Shown one piece after another: positions 17,826 to 26,683 of a stretch of 64,000 nucleotides of DNA; the first letter of the stretch is position 1; each line of letters starts with the position of its first letter. Under the pieces are notes generated by a model that saw only the letters and a program-made list of their open reading frames with translations, was not told the origin of the DNA and did no database searches. The DNA comes from Chitinophaga deserti (GTDB taxonomy: Bacteria; Bacteroidota; Bacteroidia; Chitinophagales; Chitinophagaceae): positions 1 through 64,000 of the forward strand of contig NZ_QFFK01000003.1 of the NCBI RefSeq assembly GCF_003149455.1. The letters run 5' to 3'. Both the position numbers and the translations under genes were made by a program.

Positions 17826-18620
17826 ATGGATCTGGGCTTACAAGATAATATCATCATCGTGACAGGCGGCGCCAAAGGCATTGGCGCCGCCATATCGACC
17901 ATACTCGCACAGGAAGGCGCTATCCCCGTCATCATCGGCAGGAACGAAACTGACAACCTGCAGCATCTCGCAGCAATAGAAGCCGCCGGTGGCAAAGGAT
18001 GGCAGGTAGTTGCAGAACTAACCGATCCCGAAGCATGTAAAAATGCAGTGGCCGCCGTAGTGGAGAAATTCGGGCGGATAGACGGGCTTGTCAACAATGC
18101 CGGTATTAACGACGGCGTGGGCCTCGCTTCCGGTTCGTACGAAGCCTTCATGCAATCCCTGCACCGCAATCTCGTTCACTACTACCTCATGGCGCATCAT
18201 GCATTACCACAACTGAAGGAAAGTGGCGGCGCCATCGTTAACATCACTTCCAAAACTGCGGAAACCGGTCAGGGCAACACCTCCGCCTACGCTGCTGCCA
18301 ATGGCGGCAGAAACGCGCTCACCCGCGAATGGGCAGTGGAATTACTTCCCTGGAGCATCCGCGTAAACGCCATCGTGGTAGCAGAGTCTTGGACACCGCT
18401 GTACGAGAACTGGATCAATACATTTGAGAATAAGGAAGAAAAACTGGCTGGTATTCTTGAAAACATTCCGCTGGAAAAAAGAATGACCACACCGGAAGAG
18501 CTGGCACAGATGGCGGCTTTCCTCCTGTCGCGCAAATCAGGACACACCACCGGCCAGCTCATCCATGTAGATGGCGGCTATGTGCATCTCGACCGCGCCA
18601 TATCATCCACACAATCTTAA
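17826..18620 (+). CDS. SDR-family sugar dehydrogenase with atypical YxxxN active site
   Basis: A 264-aa short-chain dehydrogenase probably oxidising an aldose to its lactone or acid as the first step of the operon's pathway. It has TGGAKGIG (13-20), NNAG (90-93), the active-site Ser142 in NITSKT and Tyr155 in SAYAAAN. The normal catalytic Lys four residues after Tyr is Asn159 here. The segment GGRNALTREWAVELLPWSIRVN is otherwise well preserved. The ATG at 17826 is chosen because MDLGLQDN leads straight into the Rossmann fold; an upstream TTG would add 12 unneeded residues. D-arabinose or L-fucose, which share stereochemistry at C2-C4, are the likely substrates. Confidence 0.85.
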   Translation: MDLGLQDNIIIVTGGAKGIGAAISTILAQEGAIPVIIGRNETDNLQHLAAIEAAGGKGWQVVAELTDPEACKNAVAAVVEKFGRIDGLVNNAGINDGVGLASGSYEAFMQSLHRNLVHYYLMAHHALPQLKESGGAIVNITSKTAETGQGNTSAYAAANGGRNALTREWAVELLPWSIRVNAIVVAESWTPLYENWINTFENKEEKLAGILENIPLEKRMTTPEELAQMAAFLLSRKSGHTTGQLIHVDGGYVHLDRAISSTQS

Positions 18621-18625
18621 ACATC

Positions 18626-20233
18626 ATGCGTCAGCAAACACTTCTGATACATCCGGCAGATAATGTACGGGTAGCCCTGCAGGATATCCCGGAAGGCGGC
18701 GAGGCAGGTGGCGTTACCGCACTCCGCCACGTAGCCGCCAAACATAAGATCACCACTTCATTCATCCCCAAAGGAGGCGACGTAATCATGTACGGCGTGC
18801 TGGTAGGCCATGCCTGCGAAGACCTCCAACCCGGAGAACTCATCACCACCGCCAACATCCGGCATGCTTCCGGCAGCTTCGGCGTACAGGCCGAACGCAA
18901 AACGGATTGGGAGAAACCAGACGTTTCCAAATGGGCACAACGCAGCTTCATGGGTTACCACCGGAGTGACGGGCGCGTGGGCACCGGTAACTACTGGATC
19001 ATCCTGCCACTCGTATTCTGTGAAAACCGCAACGTGCAACTGTTGCACGAAACCCTCACGAAAGGACTGGGCTACCAGAAAAGCAATCCCTACGAAACCC
19101 TCCTCCGCAACATGCTTCACGGCGGCGAAGTGGCATCACTGAACGGAGATACAATGAATGCCCGTCCATTCCCGCATATCACCGGCATTAAACTGCTCTC
19201 CCACACCATGGGCTGCGGCGGAACAAAAGACGATGCCCGTACCTTATGCGGCCTTCTTGCAGGATATATCACACATCCCAACGTGGCAGGCGCTACCGTA
19301 CTGAGCCTCGGTTGCCAGAACGCGCAGATCGATATGCTAAAGGAAGAGATTGAAAAAAGATCGCCGGGATACGACAGGCCACTCGTTATTCTCGAACAAC
19401 AAAAGGAAGGCACCGAAAAAGCACTCATGGAATCCGCGATGCGCCTCACATTTGAAGGGCTCACCAAAGCAAACTCGCAGCAACGCCAGCCGGCCCCGCT
19501 GAGTAAACTGATCGTAGGCATGGAATGCGGCGGCAGCGACGGATTCTCCGGCATATCCGCCAATCCTGCAGTAGGCAGGGTGGCAGACAGGATCGTGGCG
19601 CTGGGTGGCTCCGTTATCTTATCGGAGTTCCCGGAACTGTGCGGCGTGGAGCAGGAACTGAGCGACCGCTGTGTGAACACAACCCTTGCCGCAAAATACA
19701 CGGAGCTGATGCAGACCTATGCCAGCAGGGCGGAAGCCGTAGGTTCAGGATTCGACTCCAATCCTTCTGCGGGTAATATCCGCGACGGCCTGATTACAGA
19801 CGCTATTAAATCGGCCGGGGCAGCACGCAAAGGCGGCTCCTCCCCTGTTACCGATGTCATCGATTATCCGGGATGGGTACAGCATCCGGGGCTTGCGTTA
19901 CTGTGTACACCCGGCAGCGATGTGGAATCTACCACGGCAGAAGTAGGCGCAGGGGCTAACGTAGTACTGTTCACTACAGGCCTGGGAACGCCTACCGGTA
20001 ACCCTGTAACGCCTGTGCTGAAGCTTTCCACCAACACAAGGCTTGCAACTAAAATGCCTGATATCATTGACCTCGATACCGGCCCGGTTATTACCGGCGA
20101 TGAAACGCTGGAGCAAACCGCGGACCGTATCATGGAACTACTCATTGCTTCCGCCAGCGGACAATACACCGCAAAGGCACAGGCTTTGGAGCAGGACGAT
20201 TTCATACCCTGGAAACGCGGTGTTTCCCTTTAA
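18626..20233 (+). CDS. UxaA-family (altronate/galactarate-type) sugar-acid dehydratase
   Basis: A 535-aa protein of the UxaA/GarD family, iron-dependent dehydratases of aldonic and aldaric acids giving 2-keto-3-deoxy acids. The N-terminal SAF-type domain (LLIHPADNVRVALQDIPEG) is joined to the large C-terminal domain with family motifs GYHRSDGRVGTGNYW, TMGCGGTKDD, LGCQNAQID and GMECGGSDGFSG, and a late CTPGSDVEST segment; the Cys residues are probable metal ligands. Altronate dehydratases act in hexuronate catabolism, but no uxaB, uxaC, kdgK or eda gene is present. The neighbours instead fit dehydration of a pentonate, such as D-arabinonate, to a 2-keto-3-deoxypentonate. That substrate would be unusual for the family. 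Confidence 0.87.
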   Translation: MRQQTLLIHPADNVRVALQDIPEGGEAGGVTALRHVAAKHKITTSFIPKGGDVIMYGVLVGHACEDLQPGELITTANIRHASGSFGVQAERKTDWEKPDVSKWAQRSFMGYHRSDGRVGTGNYWIILPLVFCENRNVQLLHETLTKGLGYQKSNPYETLLRNMLHGGEVASLNGDTMNARPFPHITGIKLLSHTMGCGGTKDDARTLCGLLAGYITHPNVAGATVLSLGCQNAQIDMLKEEIEKRSPGYDRPLVILEQQKEGTEKALMESAMRLTFEGLTKANSQQRQPAPLSKLIVGMECGGSDGFSGISANPAVGRVADRIVALGGSVILSEFPELCGVEQELSDRCVNTTLAAKYTELMQTYASRAEAVGSGFDSNPSAGNIRDGLITDAIKSAGAARKGGSSPVTDVIDYPGWVQHPGLALLCTPGSDVESTTAEVGAGANVVLFTTGLGTPTGNPVTPVLKLSTNTRLATKMPDIIDLDTGPVITGDETLEQTADRIMELLIASASGQYTAKAQALEQDDFIPWKRGVSL

Positions 20234-20259
20234 TTCCACTGTAAAACAATCCAAACGTT

Positions 20260-21483
20260 ATGAAACCATACCTCATGGCTTGCTTACTATCTGCCGGCAT
20301 CGCGGGCTGCCAAACCGCCCCGGACAAACAACCCGGCAAACCTTCCAACTTCGGTGAAGATGCCGCCTTTCTTAGCCAGCACCTCAAAAACGTAGTGGTC
20401 CTCCAACTCCCGGGCGACAGCAGCCGCGTGGCAGTTACCGGCGATTACCAGGCCCGTGTAATGACCAGTTCCGCCTCCGGCGATGCAGGCAACAGTTTCG
20501 GCTGGATCAATTACGACCTCGTAGCATCCGGGAAATTAACACCGCACATCAATGCCTTTGGCGGTGAAGAGCGCTTCTGGCTGGGCCCCGAAGGCGGACA
20601 ATACGCCCTCTACTTCCCACCCGGAAAACCTTATGAATTCGAGCACTGGCAAACACCCGGCATGATAGATACCGCGCATTACGCTGTTAAATCACAACAG
20701 GCAGGTGAAGTAACCTATGCGTACGATGGCACGATTCAAAACCATGCGGGATATACTTTCAACATTGGTGTGGAGCGCACGGTGCGCCTGCTCGGCAGGG
20801 ATGCCATTGCACAGCGGTTACAGGTACAACTCCCGGAAGGACTGCGGAGCGTAGCTTATGAAACTGAAAACAGCATCACCAATAAGGGCGACAGTGCATG
20901 GCAGGAACAAACAGGCATCCCCAGCATCTGGCTGTTAGGCATGTTCAAACCATCGGATCAGACAGCCGTGGTAGCGCCCTTCCGCCCCGGAGCAGATTCC
21001 CGCAAACTGATTACCGATGATTACTTCGGGAAGATCCCCGCGCAGAACCTGCAGGTGAAAGACAGTATCCTGCTATTTCGTGCCGACGGTAAAGCCCGTG
21101 GCAAACTGGGCATTGCACCCGGCATTGCGAAATCAGGCGCAGGCAGTATCGATCTGGCTAATAATTCCATCACCGTACTCCTTTACGAAATATGGCCGGA
21201 AGGGAAATATGTGAATTCGAAATGGGAAGAGCAGAAAGAACCCTATAAAGGCGATGCCGTGAACTGTTATAACGACGGTCCGCTGGCAGATGGTACACAA
21301 ATGGGGCCCTTCTACGAAGTAGAATCATCTTCCGACGCCGTGGCACTTAAACCCGGAGAAGCGCGCCACTACCGCCAGGTTACCATGCACTTCGAAGGCG
21401 ACCGCGCCGCACTGCAGGCTTTAGCCATGCAACTGTGGCAGCTGCCCCTCGATTCCGTACAGCAATTCCTTCAACAAAAATGA
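20260..21483 (+). CDS. Lipoprotein, possibly DUF6786-like, of a sugar operon
   Basis: A 407-aa lipoprotein (signal peptide ending GIAGC). The body is beta-rich with aromatic segments (GGEERFWLGPEGGQYALYFPP, AVNCYNDGPLADGTQMGPF, ARHYRQVTMHF), reminiscent of the galactose-mutarotase-like supersandwich fold; it may belong to DUF6786, a name given from memory. It lies inside the catabolic operon between the dehydratase and FAH genes, so a role in handling released sugar in the periplasm (mutarotase, lactonase or binding) is plausible. No catalytic residue can be pointed to. Confidence 0.65.
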   Translation: MKPYLMACLLSAGIAGCQTAPDKQPGKPSNFGEDAAFLSQHLKNVVVLQLPGDSSRVAVTGDYQARVMTSSASGDAGNSFGWINYDLVASGKLTPHINAFGGEERFWLGPEGGQYALYFPPGKPYEFEHWQTPGMIDTAHYAVKSQQAGEVTYAYDGTIQNHAGYTFNIGVERTVRLLGRDAIAQRLQVQLPEGLRSVAYETENSITNKGDSAWQEQTGIPSIWLLGMFKPSDQTAVVAPFRPGADSRKLITDDYFGKIPAQNLQVKDSILLFRADGKARGKLGIAPGIAKSGAGSIDLANNSITVLLYEIWPEGKYVNSKWEEQKEPYKGDAVNCYNDGPLADGTQMGPFYEVESSSDAVALKPGEARHYRQVTMHFEGDRAALQALAMQLWQLPLDSVQQFLQQK

Positions 21484-21492
21484 TATTCCACC

Positions 21493-22350
21493 ATGAACTG
21501 CATCAGATTATATAAAACCGCAGATAAAATCATTGTACAGCAGGATGAAAGATATTATGCCCTCACAACAGGCTGGAACGATTTCGTGAACCGCAAAGGC
21601 TTGTATGCTGCTATCCTGAACGATGTAAAAGACAAAGAGCAGATAGATAAGCACACCGCAGAGCAGGCTATCGCCAACGGGATACAGGCGCCTATTTCCA
21701 CACAGGAGGTTTGGGCCGCAGGGGTTACCTATTACAGGAGCCGAACGGCAAGGATGGAAGAATCGGAAGATGCGGGCGGAGCTACCTTTTATGATAAAGT
21801 TTACGAAGCAGAAAGGCCGGAGCTCTTCTTCAAAGCCACCCCTCACCGTGTAAGCGGGCACAGGCAGGTGGTGTATATCCGCAGTGATTCGAAATGGGAT
21901 GTGCCGGAGCCTGAGCTTACATTGTTCGTTTCCACACATGGTACCATTGAAGGCTATACGATCGGGAATGATATGAGTTCGCGGAGTATAGAAGGAGAAA
22001 ACCCATTGTACCTGCCGCAGGCCAAGGTGTATGAGAAATGCGCGGGATTAGGCCCCTGCCTGCTTGTGCCGGAATCCCCCATTCCGCCGGACACCCTTAT
22101 CCGCATGTCCATCTTCAGGGATGGAGTGATACAGTACAACGATCAGATTGCTATCAGCCAGATGAAGCGCGGCCACCAGGAACTGGTGGATTTCCTTTAC
22201 CGTGGATGTGCCTTCCCGGATGGCTGTTATCTCATGACCGGCACCTGCCTTGTACCGGATAACAGTTTTACCCTGCAGGACCACGACCGGGTAGAGATCA
22301 GCATCGACCACATCGGTACCCTGATCAACGAAGTACAGACGCTCCGCTGA
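21493..22350 (+). CDS. FAH-family 2-keto-3-deoxypentonate dehydratase (KdaD/XylX-like)
   Basis: A 285-aa fumarylacetoacetate-hydrolase-fold protein. Metal ligands Glu139 and Glu141 (VPEPELT) and Asp160 (TIGNDMSS) are present. The segments [25 protein letters not shown] and [13 protein letters not shown] resemble the KdaD/XylX subgroup, which dehydrates 2-keto-3-deoxy-D-arabinonate or -xylonate to 2,5-dioxopentanoate, rather than the diketo-acid hydrolases. This fits the semialdehyde dehydrogenase encoded upstream. An alternative is a 2,4-diketo-3-deoxy-L-fuconate hydrolase serving the fucose operon. Confidence 0.82.
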   Translation: MNCIRLYKTADKIIVQQDERYYALTTGWNDFVNRKGLYAAILNDVKDKEQIDKHTAEQAIANGIQAPISTQEVWAAGVTYYRSRTARMEESEDAGGATFYDKVYEAERPELFFKATPHRVSGHRQVVYIRSDSKWDVPEPELTLFVSTHGTIEGYTIGNDMSSRSIEGENPLYLPQAKVYEKCAGLGPCLLVPESPIPPDTLIRMSIFRDGVIQYNDQIAISQMKRGHQELVDFLYRGCAFPDGCYLMTGTCLVPDNSFTLQDHDRVEISIDHIGTLINEVQTLR

Positions 22351-22362
22351 CCACGCCTAAAT

Positions 22363-23670
22363 ATGCCAATTATGAATTCCACTATCGAAATGAAAAACGA
22401 AACCCTCGCCAACAGTGCCCGCCGTAACCCTGTTAAGATCACTTTCATCCTCGTGGTGAGCCTGTTCTTTTTATGGGCGCTCACCGGTAACCTTATCCCG
22501 GTCCTCATCCCTCACCTGCGGAAAGCCTGCCGCCTGAACGATTTCCAGTCGGCCTTCATCGACTCCGCCTATTGGGTGAGCTACTTCTTTTTTGCACTCC
22601 CTGCAGCCTGGGTGATGCGGAAATGGAATTACAAAACCGGTATAGTAACGGGTCTCCTCATAGCAGCCACCGGTGCATTGCTATTTTACCCCGCAGCGGA
22701 AACGCTTTCATTCGGGTTGTTCCTCTTCGCGCTGTTCCTCGTAGCTGCGGGTATGACCTTCCTCGAAACTGCCGCCAATCCCTACATCACCATTATAGGC
22801 CCGAAAGAAACCGCTGTGCAGCGGCTCAACTTCGCACAGGCCTTCAACGGGCTGGGCGCCTTTGTAGCCGCGTTCTTCCTCAGTAAAGTTATCCTCTCCG
22901 GCACGGAAATGACCGATGCACAACTGAATGCGCTGGCTCCTGCCGAGCTGGATGCCTACCTGCTGTCTGAAGCACGCTCCGTTCAGGCGCCGTACATCGC
23001 CATTGCAGCATGCCTGATACTGGTGGCGGTTATCTTCATCATTGTGCGCTTCCCGAAAGTGCAGGAAGAACATGACGGACAGGTAAAGGTGAACCTCGGT
23101 GTATTCCGCCACCGGCATTTCCGCTGGGGCGTGATCGCACAGTTTGCATATGTGGGGGCACAGGTATGCATTTCCAGTTTCTTTATCAGGTATACCAGCT
23201 TCAGTGCCGGTATGCCCGAAACGGTAGCCACTAATTTCCTCGGTATGTTATTGCTGTGCTTTATGGTGGGGAGGTATGCCGGAACGCTCATTATGCAGCG
23301 TACTGATCCCCGCAAACTGCTCACGGTATACAGTGCCGCCTGTGTGCTGTTGCTGGCCTACAGCGTGCTGGCAGGGGGCAAAACGGGGGTATATTGTTTA
23401 CTGGGAGTAGAGTTCTTCATGTCTATCATGTTCCCCACCATCTTCTCGCTTGCCATCCGTGATCTGGGGAACGAAACCAAAACAGGATCAGCCTTCCTCG
23501 TAATGTCTATCGTAGGCGGTGCATTGATCCCATTGGGTTTAGGGGCAGTTGCGCATCATTACAATGTGCAATGGGCCTATGCTGTGCCTTTGGTTTGTTT
23601 TGCCGTGGTGTTGTTATACTCCTGGCGGTTTGCACTGCCGGTTACCGCCAACGCGCCGCTTTCCTCATAA
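22363..23670 (+). CDS. FucP-type MFS sugar:H+ symporter
   Basis: A 435-aa, 12-helix major-facilitator transporter of the FucP group. It has Asp67 in FQSAFIDSAYW and Glu135 in FLETAANPYI, the two acidic residues that carry protons and substrate in Escherichia coli FucP. That protein imports L-fucose and also D-arabinose, which has the same ring stereochemistry. It is the last gene of the operon and its stop overlaps the convergent gene by 6 bp. In this context D-arabinose (or L-fucose) import across the inner membrane is likely. Confidence 0.9.
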   Translation: MPIMNSTIEMKNETLANSARRNPVKITFILVVSLFFLWALTGNLIPVLIPHLRKACRLNDFQSAFIDSAYWVSYFFFALPAAWVMRKWNYKTGIVTGLLIAATGALLFYPAAETLSFGLFLFALFLVAAGMTFLETAANPYITIIGPKETAVQRLNFAQAFNGLGAFVAAFFLSKVILSGTEMTDAQLNALAPAELDAYLLSEARSVQAPYIAIAACLILVAVIFIIVRFPKVQEEHDGQVKVNLGVFRHRHFRWGVIAQFAYVGAQVCISSFFIRYTSFSAGMPETVATNFLGMLLLCFMVGRYAGTLIMQRTDPRKLLTVYSAACVLLLAYSVLAGGKTGVYCLLGVEFFMSIMFPTIFSLAIRDLGNETKTGSAFLVMSIVGGALIPLGLGAVAHHYNVQWAYAVPLVCFAVVLLYSWRFALPVTANAPLSS

Positions 23671-24660
23671 GGGGGAAAGCAGCGCCTCCGGCGTTTTCAG
23701 ACTGATACCAAAATATTGCCGTTGCCCGGCCTGATACTTTTCCCGTAGTTCGAAATTCTCGAACGACGGTCCACCGGGTATTGCGATATAATGCTTTTCA
23801 TCGCGGCTGCCACCCGTCCAGTATTTCGCTCTTCCATTCACTCTCACCTGTAAGCCAATTGCGGTTTGCGATTTATCCTTCCTCCAGTACTGCGAAAAAA
23901 TGCGGTAGGGCCTGTAGCGCCAGGACCATCTGTTCCAGTAAGCAGTTTCCTGCGGCCAGTCAGCCATTTGTGTAAAGTTTTCATCTGTTGCTGCCACTAC
24001 CATGGGGTTACCATCTTTATCCGTATGCATACCCGCAGCGGGATACGGCGACCGTTCGATAAAATCGATGCCGGTAAAGTTGTTGTATAGCCTCAGCGAT
24101 GAAATAACCGTGTCCTTCAGATAGAGTTTCCGCAGGCGGGCATAATTGCCCATGGTGGCGCTCACGGCACAACGGTCCATGGTAGCACTGCCGGGATGGT
24201 GATTCACTTCAATGCACACCTCATCGGGCTTCGACTTCCGGATGATTAACCGCAGGTACGGATGCGCGCCATTGGCGAAGCGTTCCATCTCCACCCTGAT
24301 CACGAGGCTGTCGGCCGTTACAGATTCCGTTTTCGCAGACATGAGCTTCCCCCACTTCCCGTCGGAAGCGGAAGGTGATATCTCGCTGAACTCCATCACC
24401 CCATTCACCACCGGTTCTATGGCAATGTAATTGATATGGCAGATCATCCCTCCCAGATCGTAGCCAACGCGGAGCAGGCCACGGGGCCCGCCGTCTGAAT
24501 GTTCGTTTATCTTTTCCATGGCACCGGGCCAGATACCGATATGTATGCCGTTTTTAATCCCCCAGCGGGTAGAATCCCGGATTTGCCAGGGGCTTTGCTG
24601 AGCGAAAGCAGGAACCGCCACCGCAAGTAATGCGGTGGCGGAAAGGAAAATACTGCGCAT
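23665..24660 (-). CDS. Secreted beta-rich protein of unknown function
   Basis: A 331-aa protein with signal peptide MRSIFLSATALLAVAVPAFA. The body is rich in strands and aromatic residues (WGIKNGIHIGIWPG, GGMICHINYIAIEPVVNG, WNRWSWRYRPYRIFSQYWRK, then the end YFGISLKTPEALLSPL). I do not recognise the family with confidence; it resembles carbohydrate-linked secreted proteins of Bacteroidota. It is downstream of the SusD/SusC pair on the same strand, separated by a 227-bp spacer with tandem repeats, so it may belong to the same transcript. A role in glycan binding or processing is a guess. Confidence 0.68.
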   Translation of the reverse strand: MRSIFLSATALLAVAVPAFAQQSPWQIRDSTRWGIKNGIHIGIWPGAMEKINEHSDGGPRGLLRVGYDLGGMICHINYIAIEPVVNGVMEFSEISPSASDGKWGKLMSAKTESVTADSLVIRVEMERFANGAHPYLRLIIRKSKPDEVCIEVNHHPGSATMDRCAVSATMGNYARLRKLYLKDTVISSLRLYNNFTGIDFIERSPYPAAGMHTDKDGNPMVVAATDENFTQMADWPQETAYWNRWSWRYRPYRIFSQYWRKDKSQTAIGLQVRVNGRAKYWTGGSRDEKHYIAIPGGPSFENFELREKYQAGQRQYFGISLKTPEALLSPL

Positions 24661-24744
24661 AAGATTCCGTTAAAATGTTCTTCATTTCAAATACTCACCA
24701 TCACCTCCATTACCCCGGCCCAAATGGTCATATGATTGTCATGT

Positions 24745-24799
24745 GAGATACCTTTGAGATACCTTTGAGTCACCTTTGAGCCACCTTTAAGCTACCCTA
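24745..24799. repeat. 11-bp tandem repeat, five units, between susD and a secreted-protein gene
   Basis: Units are GAGATACCTTT (24745-24755 and 24756-24766), GAGTCACCTTT (24767-24777), GAGCCACCTTT (24778-24788) and a degenerate AAGCTACCCTA (24789-24799). TCACCTTTGA (24770-24779) is answered by its reverse complement TCAAAGGTGA at 24813-24822, so the transcript could fold here. The array lies in the 227-bp spacer downstream of the SusD gene. Confidence 0.8.
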
Positions 24800-24887
24800 A
24801 TAAGGGGGTAAGTCAAAGGTGATGTATACATGCCTTTATATTATTTTATACCAGTGTATGGAAGTCCACACCCCAGACTTCAGTTTA

Positions 24888-26666
24888 CTACCACCCCGGA
24901 TTTTGTACGAGGTTGCCGTTTTTGTTGATCTCTTCCTGCTGGATGGGCCATAGATAGTGCTTGGGAGCAATAAACACCCGCTTTTCGATGACCTTGCGCT
25001 GGTAGAAGTTATCATCGTTCAGGGCATTACCCGCCCCGATGTTCATGCCATGGATCTCTTTACTGTCTAACCCGGCAGCTATTTTCCAGCGGCGGGTATC
25101 GAAGTAACGGTGGGTTTCAAAAGCCAGTTCTATCCTTCTTTCATGCCATATCTTTTCCCGCATCTGCTCTTTGGTTAATCCGGCAGGCAGGGGGCCCAAT
25201 CCCGACCGGTCGCGTACGGCATTCACGTATTTGTATACATCGGCTACTGCCCCATCGGCTTCATTGAGTGCTTCCGCATAATCGAGGTACAGGCCGCCGA
25301 GGCGGTAGAAGATGAATGTGTTAAGGGAAAAACGGTTCTGGAAGATGTCGGACGTGGGATTCACCATCTTCTTCATCAGGTATCCGGTAATGCAATAATC
25401 GGACCCTGCACGGCGGCGCCCGTCCAGTCCTTCGAACCAGAACTGGATTCCACGCCCTTTCCATACAGCACCGTTGAAGTTGATACTGGCATAAAAACGT
25501 GGCTCACGGTTTACATACATATTCCGTACGCCCGCCTGATAATAATCCAGCGGATGCTTTGCCGCTGCATAGCCCGCTTCCTGGTAACCGGAAGCTGCAT
25601 TAATAACCGGGGAACCATCCGGCTGGTAACCCGTAATGGGGCGCAAACCGTTGGCCATTTCATAATCATCTATCAGCTCCTGCGTTGGACAAAAGATCGA
25701 GAACCCGCCATAGCTAATGGGATTACTGCAGCGTTCGAAGTGCGAATGTTCCCCCGCATTACGGGCCAGCAATACTTCCGGATTATGCCTTTCCAGGAAC
25801 ACTTCCTGGTAATTGCGCACCGGGTCATTATTGGCTGCGCGATAGAGATGGTAACCGTTCGCTTCTGCACCGTCTATACATTCCTTTGCTGCTACTGCCG
25901 CACGGCGCCAGCGTTCTGCATCAAAGTCAGGGAAAAGGCGGGTGCCTTCATTATCGCGGAGGTTGCTGTAATCGGGGTTGCCATTCCAGAGCGGACTGGC
26001 CATATACAGCAATGCCTGTGCCTTCAGCGCCATAGCGGCGGGCTTTGTTATGCGTCCCAGCCTGTCGGCGCCCACCTTCCATTCCAGCAAAGCCGCAGCC
26101 TTATCACATTCCTGTGCAATGAAATCCACCACTTCATTCACCGGCCGGCGGCGGATTTTGGTATAGTCCTCATTGAGCGTATAAGCATGATCCGCGATGG
26201 GAATGGCGCCATAAATGCGTGCCAGCATGAAATGATAAAATGCCCGCAGGAAAGTGGCTTCCCCTTTCCACCAGCGGCGCTCCGTTTCATCCATGGGTAC
26301 CTGGTCAACATTGTCCAGGAAGATGTTGGTTTTACGGATGCCTTCGAACATAAAGCCCCAGATATCGGGGAAGTAATCGTTAGCACTCCATGCGCCGGAG
26401 TTCAGCAAATGGGAATAGGCGCCGAGGAAAGTGATCTCCATTTCATCGCTGGCACCGGTGAAGGGATTGCGCTGATCCCAGTCGGCCGCACCCAGCATCA
26501 CGGGCATGTTATGATAGGCGGAAGACAGGAAGGATTCCGCATACTTCCTTTCCGAGAATACTTTGCGGATATCGAGGTCTTCGTCGGGCGCTTTCCGAAG
26601 ATATGTTTTGGTGCATGATGTGATGCAAAGGAGCAGTATGGCGAATGTTACAAGTAACTTGTTCAT
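24888..26666 (-). CDS. SusD/RagB-family outer-membrane glycan-binding lipoprotein
   Basis: A 592-aa SusD homologue (signal MNKLLVTFAILLLCITSC). SusD proteins form the lid over the SusC channel and bind oligosaccharides at the cell surface. Typical features are DLDIRKVFSERKYAESFLSSAYHNMP near the N-terminus, TPR-like helices (ATFLRAFYHFMLARIYGAIP), RNRFSLNTFIFYRLGGLYLDYAEALNE, the ERRIELAFETHRYFDTRRWK segment and a C-terminal NPGW. The gene follows susC after 17 bp. The upstream operator places it in the LacI-regulated locus. Confidence 0.95.
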   Translation of the reverse strand: MNKLLVTFAILLLCITSCTKTYLRKAPDEDLDIRKVFSERKYAESFLSSAYHNMPVMLGAADWDQRNPFTGASDEMEITFLGAYSHLLNSGAWSANDYFPDIWGFMFEGIRKTNIFLDNVDQVPMDETERRWWKGEATFLRAFYHFMLARIYGAIPIADHAYTLNEDYTKIRRRPVNEVVDFIAQECDKAAALLEWKVGADRLGRITKPAAMALKAQALLYMASPLWNGNPDYSNLRDNEGTRLFPDFDAERWRRAAVAAKECIDGAEANGYHLYRAANNDPVRNYQEVFLERHNPEVLLARNAGEHSHFERCSNPISYGGFSIFCPTQELIDDYEMANGLRPITGYQPDGSPVINAASGYQEAGYAAAKHPLDYYQAGVRNMYVNREPRFYASINFNGAVWKGRGIQFWFEGLDGRRRAGSDYCITGYLMKKMVNPTSDIFQNRFSLNTFIFYRLGGLYLDYAEALNEADGAVADVYKYVNAVRDRSGLGPLPAGLTKEQMREKIWHERRIELAFETHRYFDTRRWKIAAGLDSKEIHGMNIGAGNALNDDNFYQRKVIEKRVFIAPKHYLWPIQQEEINKNGNLVQNPGW

Positions 26667-26683
26667 CAGTTGGGATTGAAAGG

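Noticed and set aside
18626..20233. Reading the second sugar operon as a hexuronate (altronate) pathway because of the UxaA homologue
   Set aside because: No uronate isomerase, altronate oxidoreductase, KDG kinase or KDPG aldolase is present, and the FAH and semialdehyde dehydrogenase genes fit a C5 oxidative pathway better.
25554..26618. Long open frame antisense to the SusD gene (354 codons)
   Set aside because: It mirrors the GC-rich codon structure of SusD, has no signal, motif or own promoter; a shadow frame. The same holds for antisense frames over GH116 (30564-31727) and the fucD/SDR region (7652-9022).
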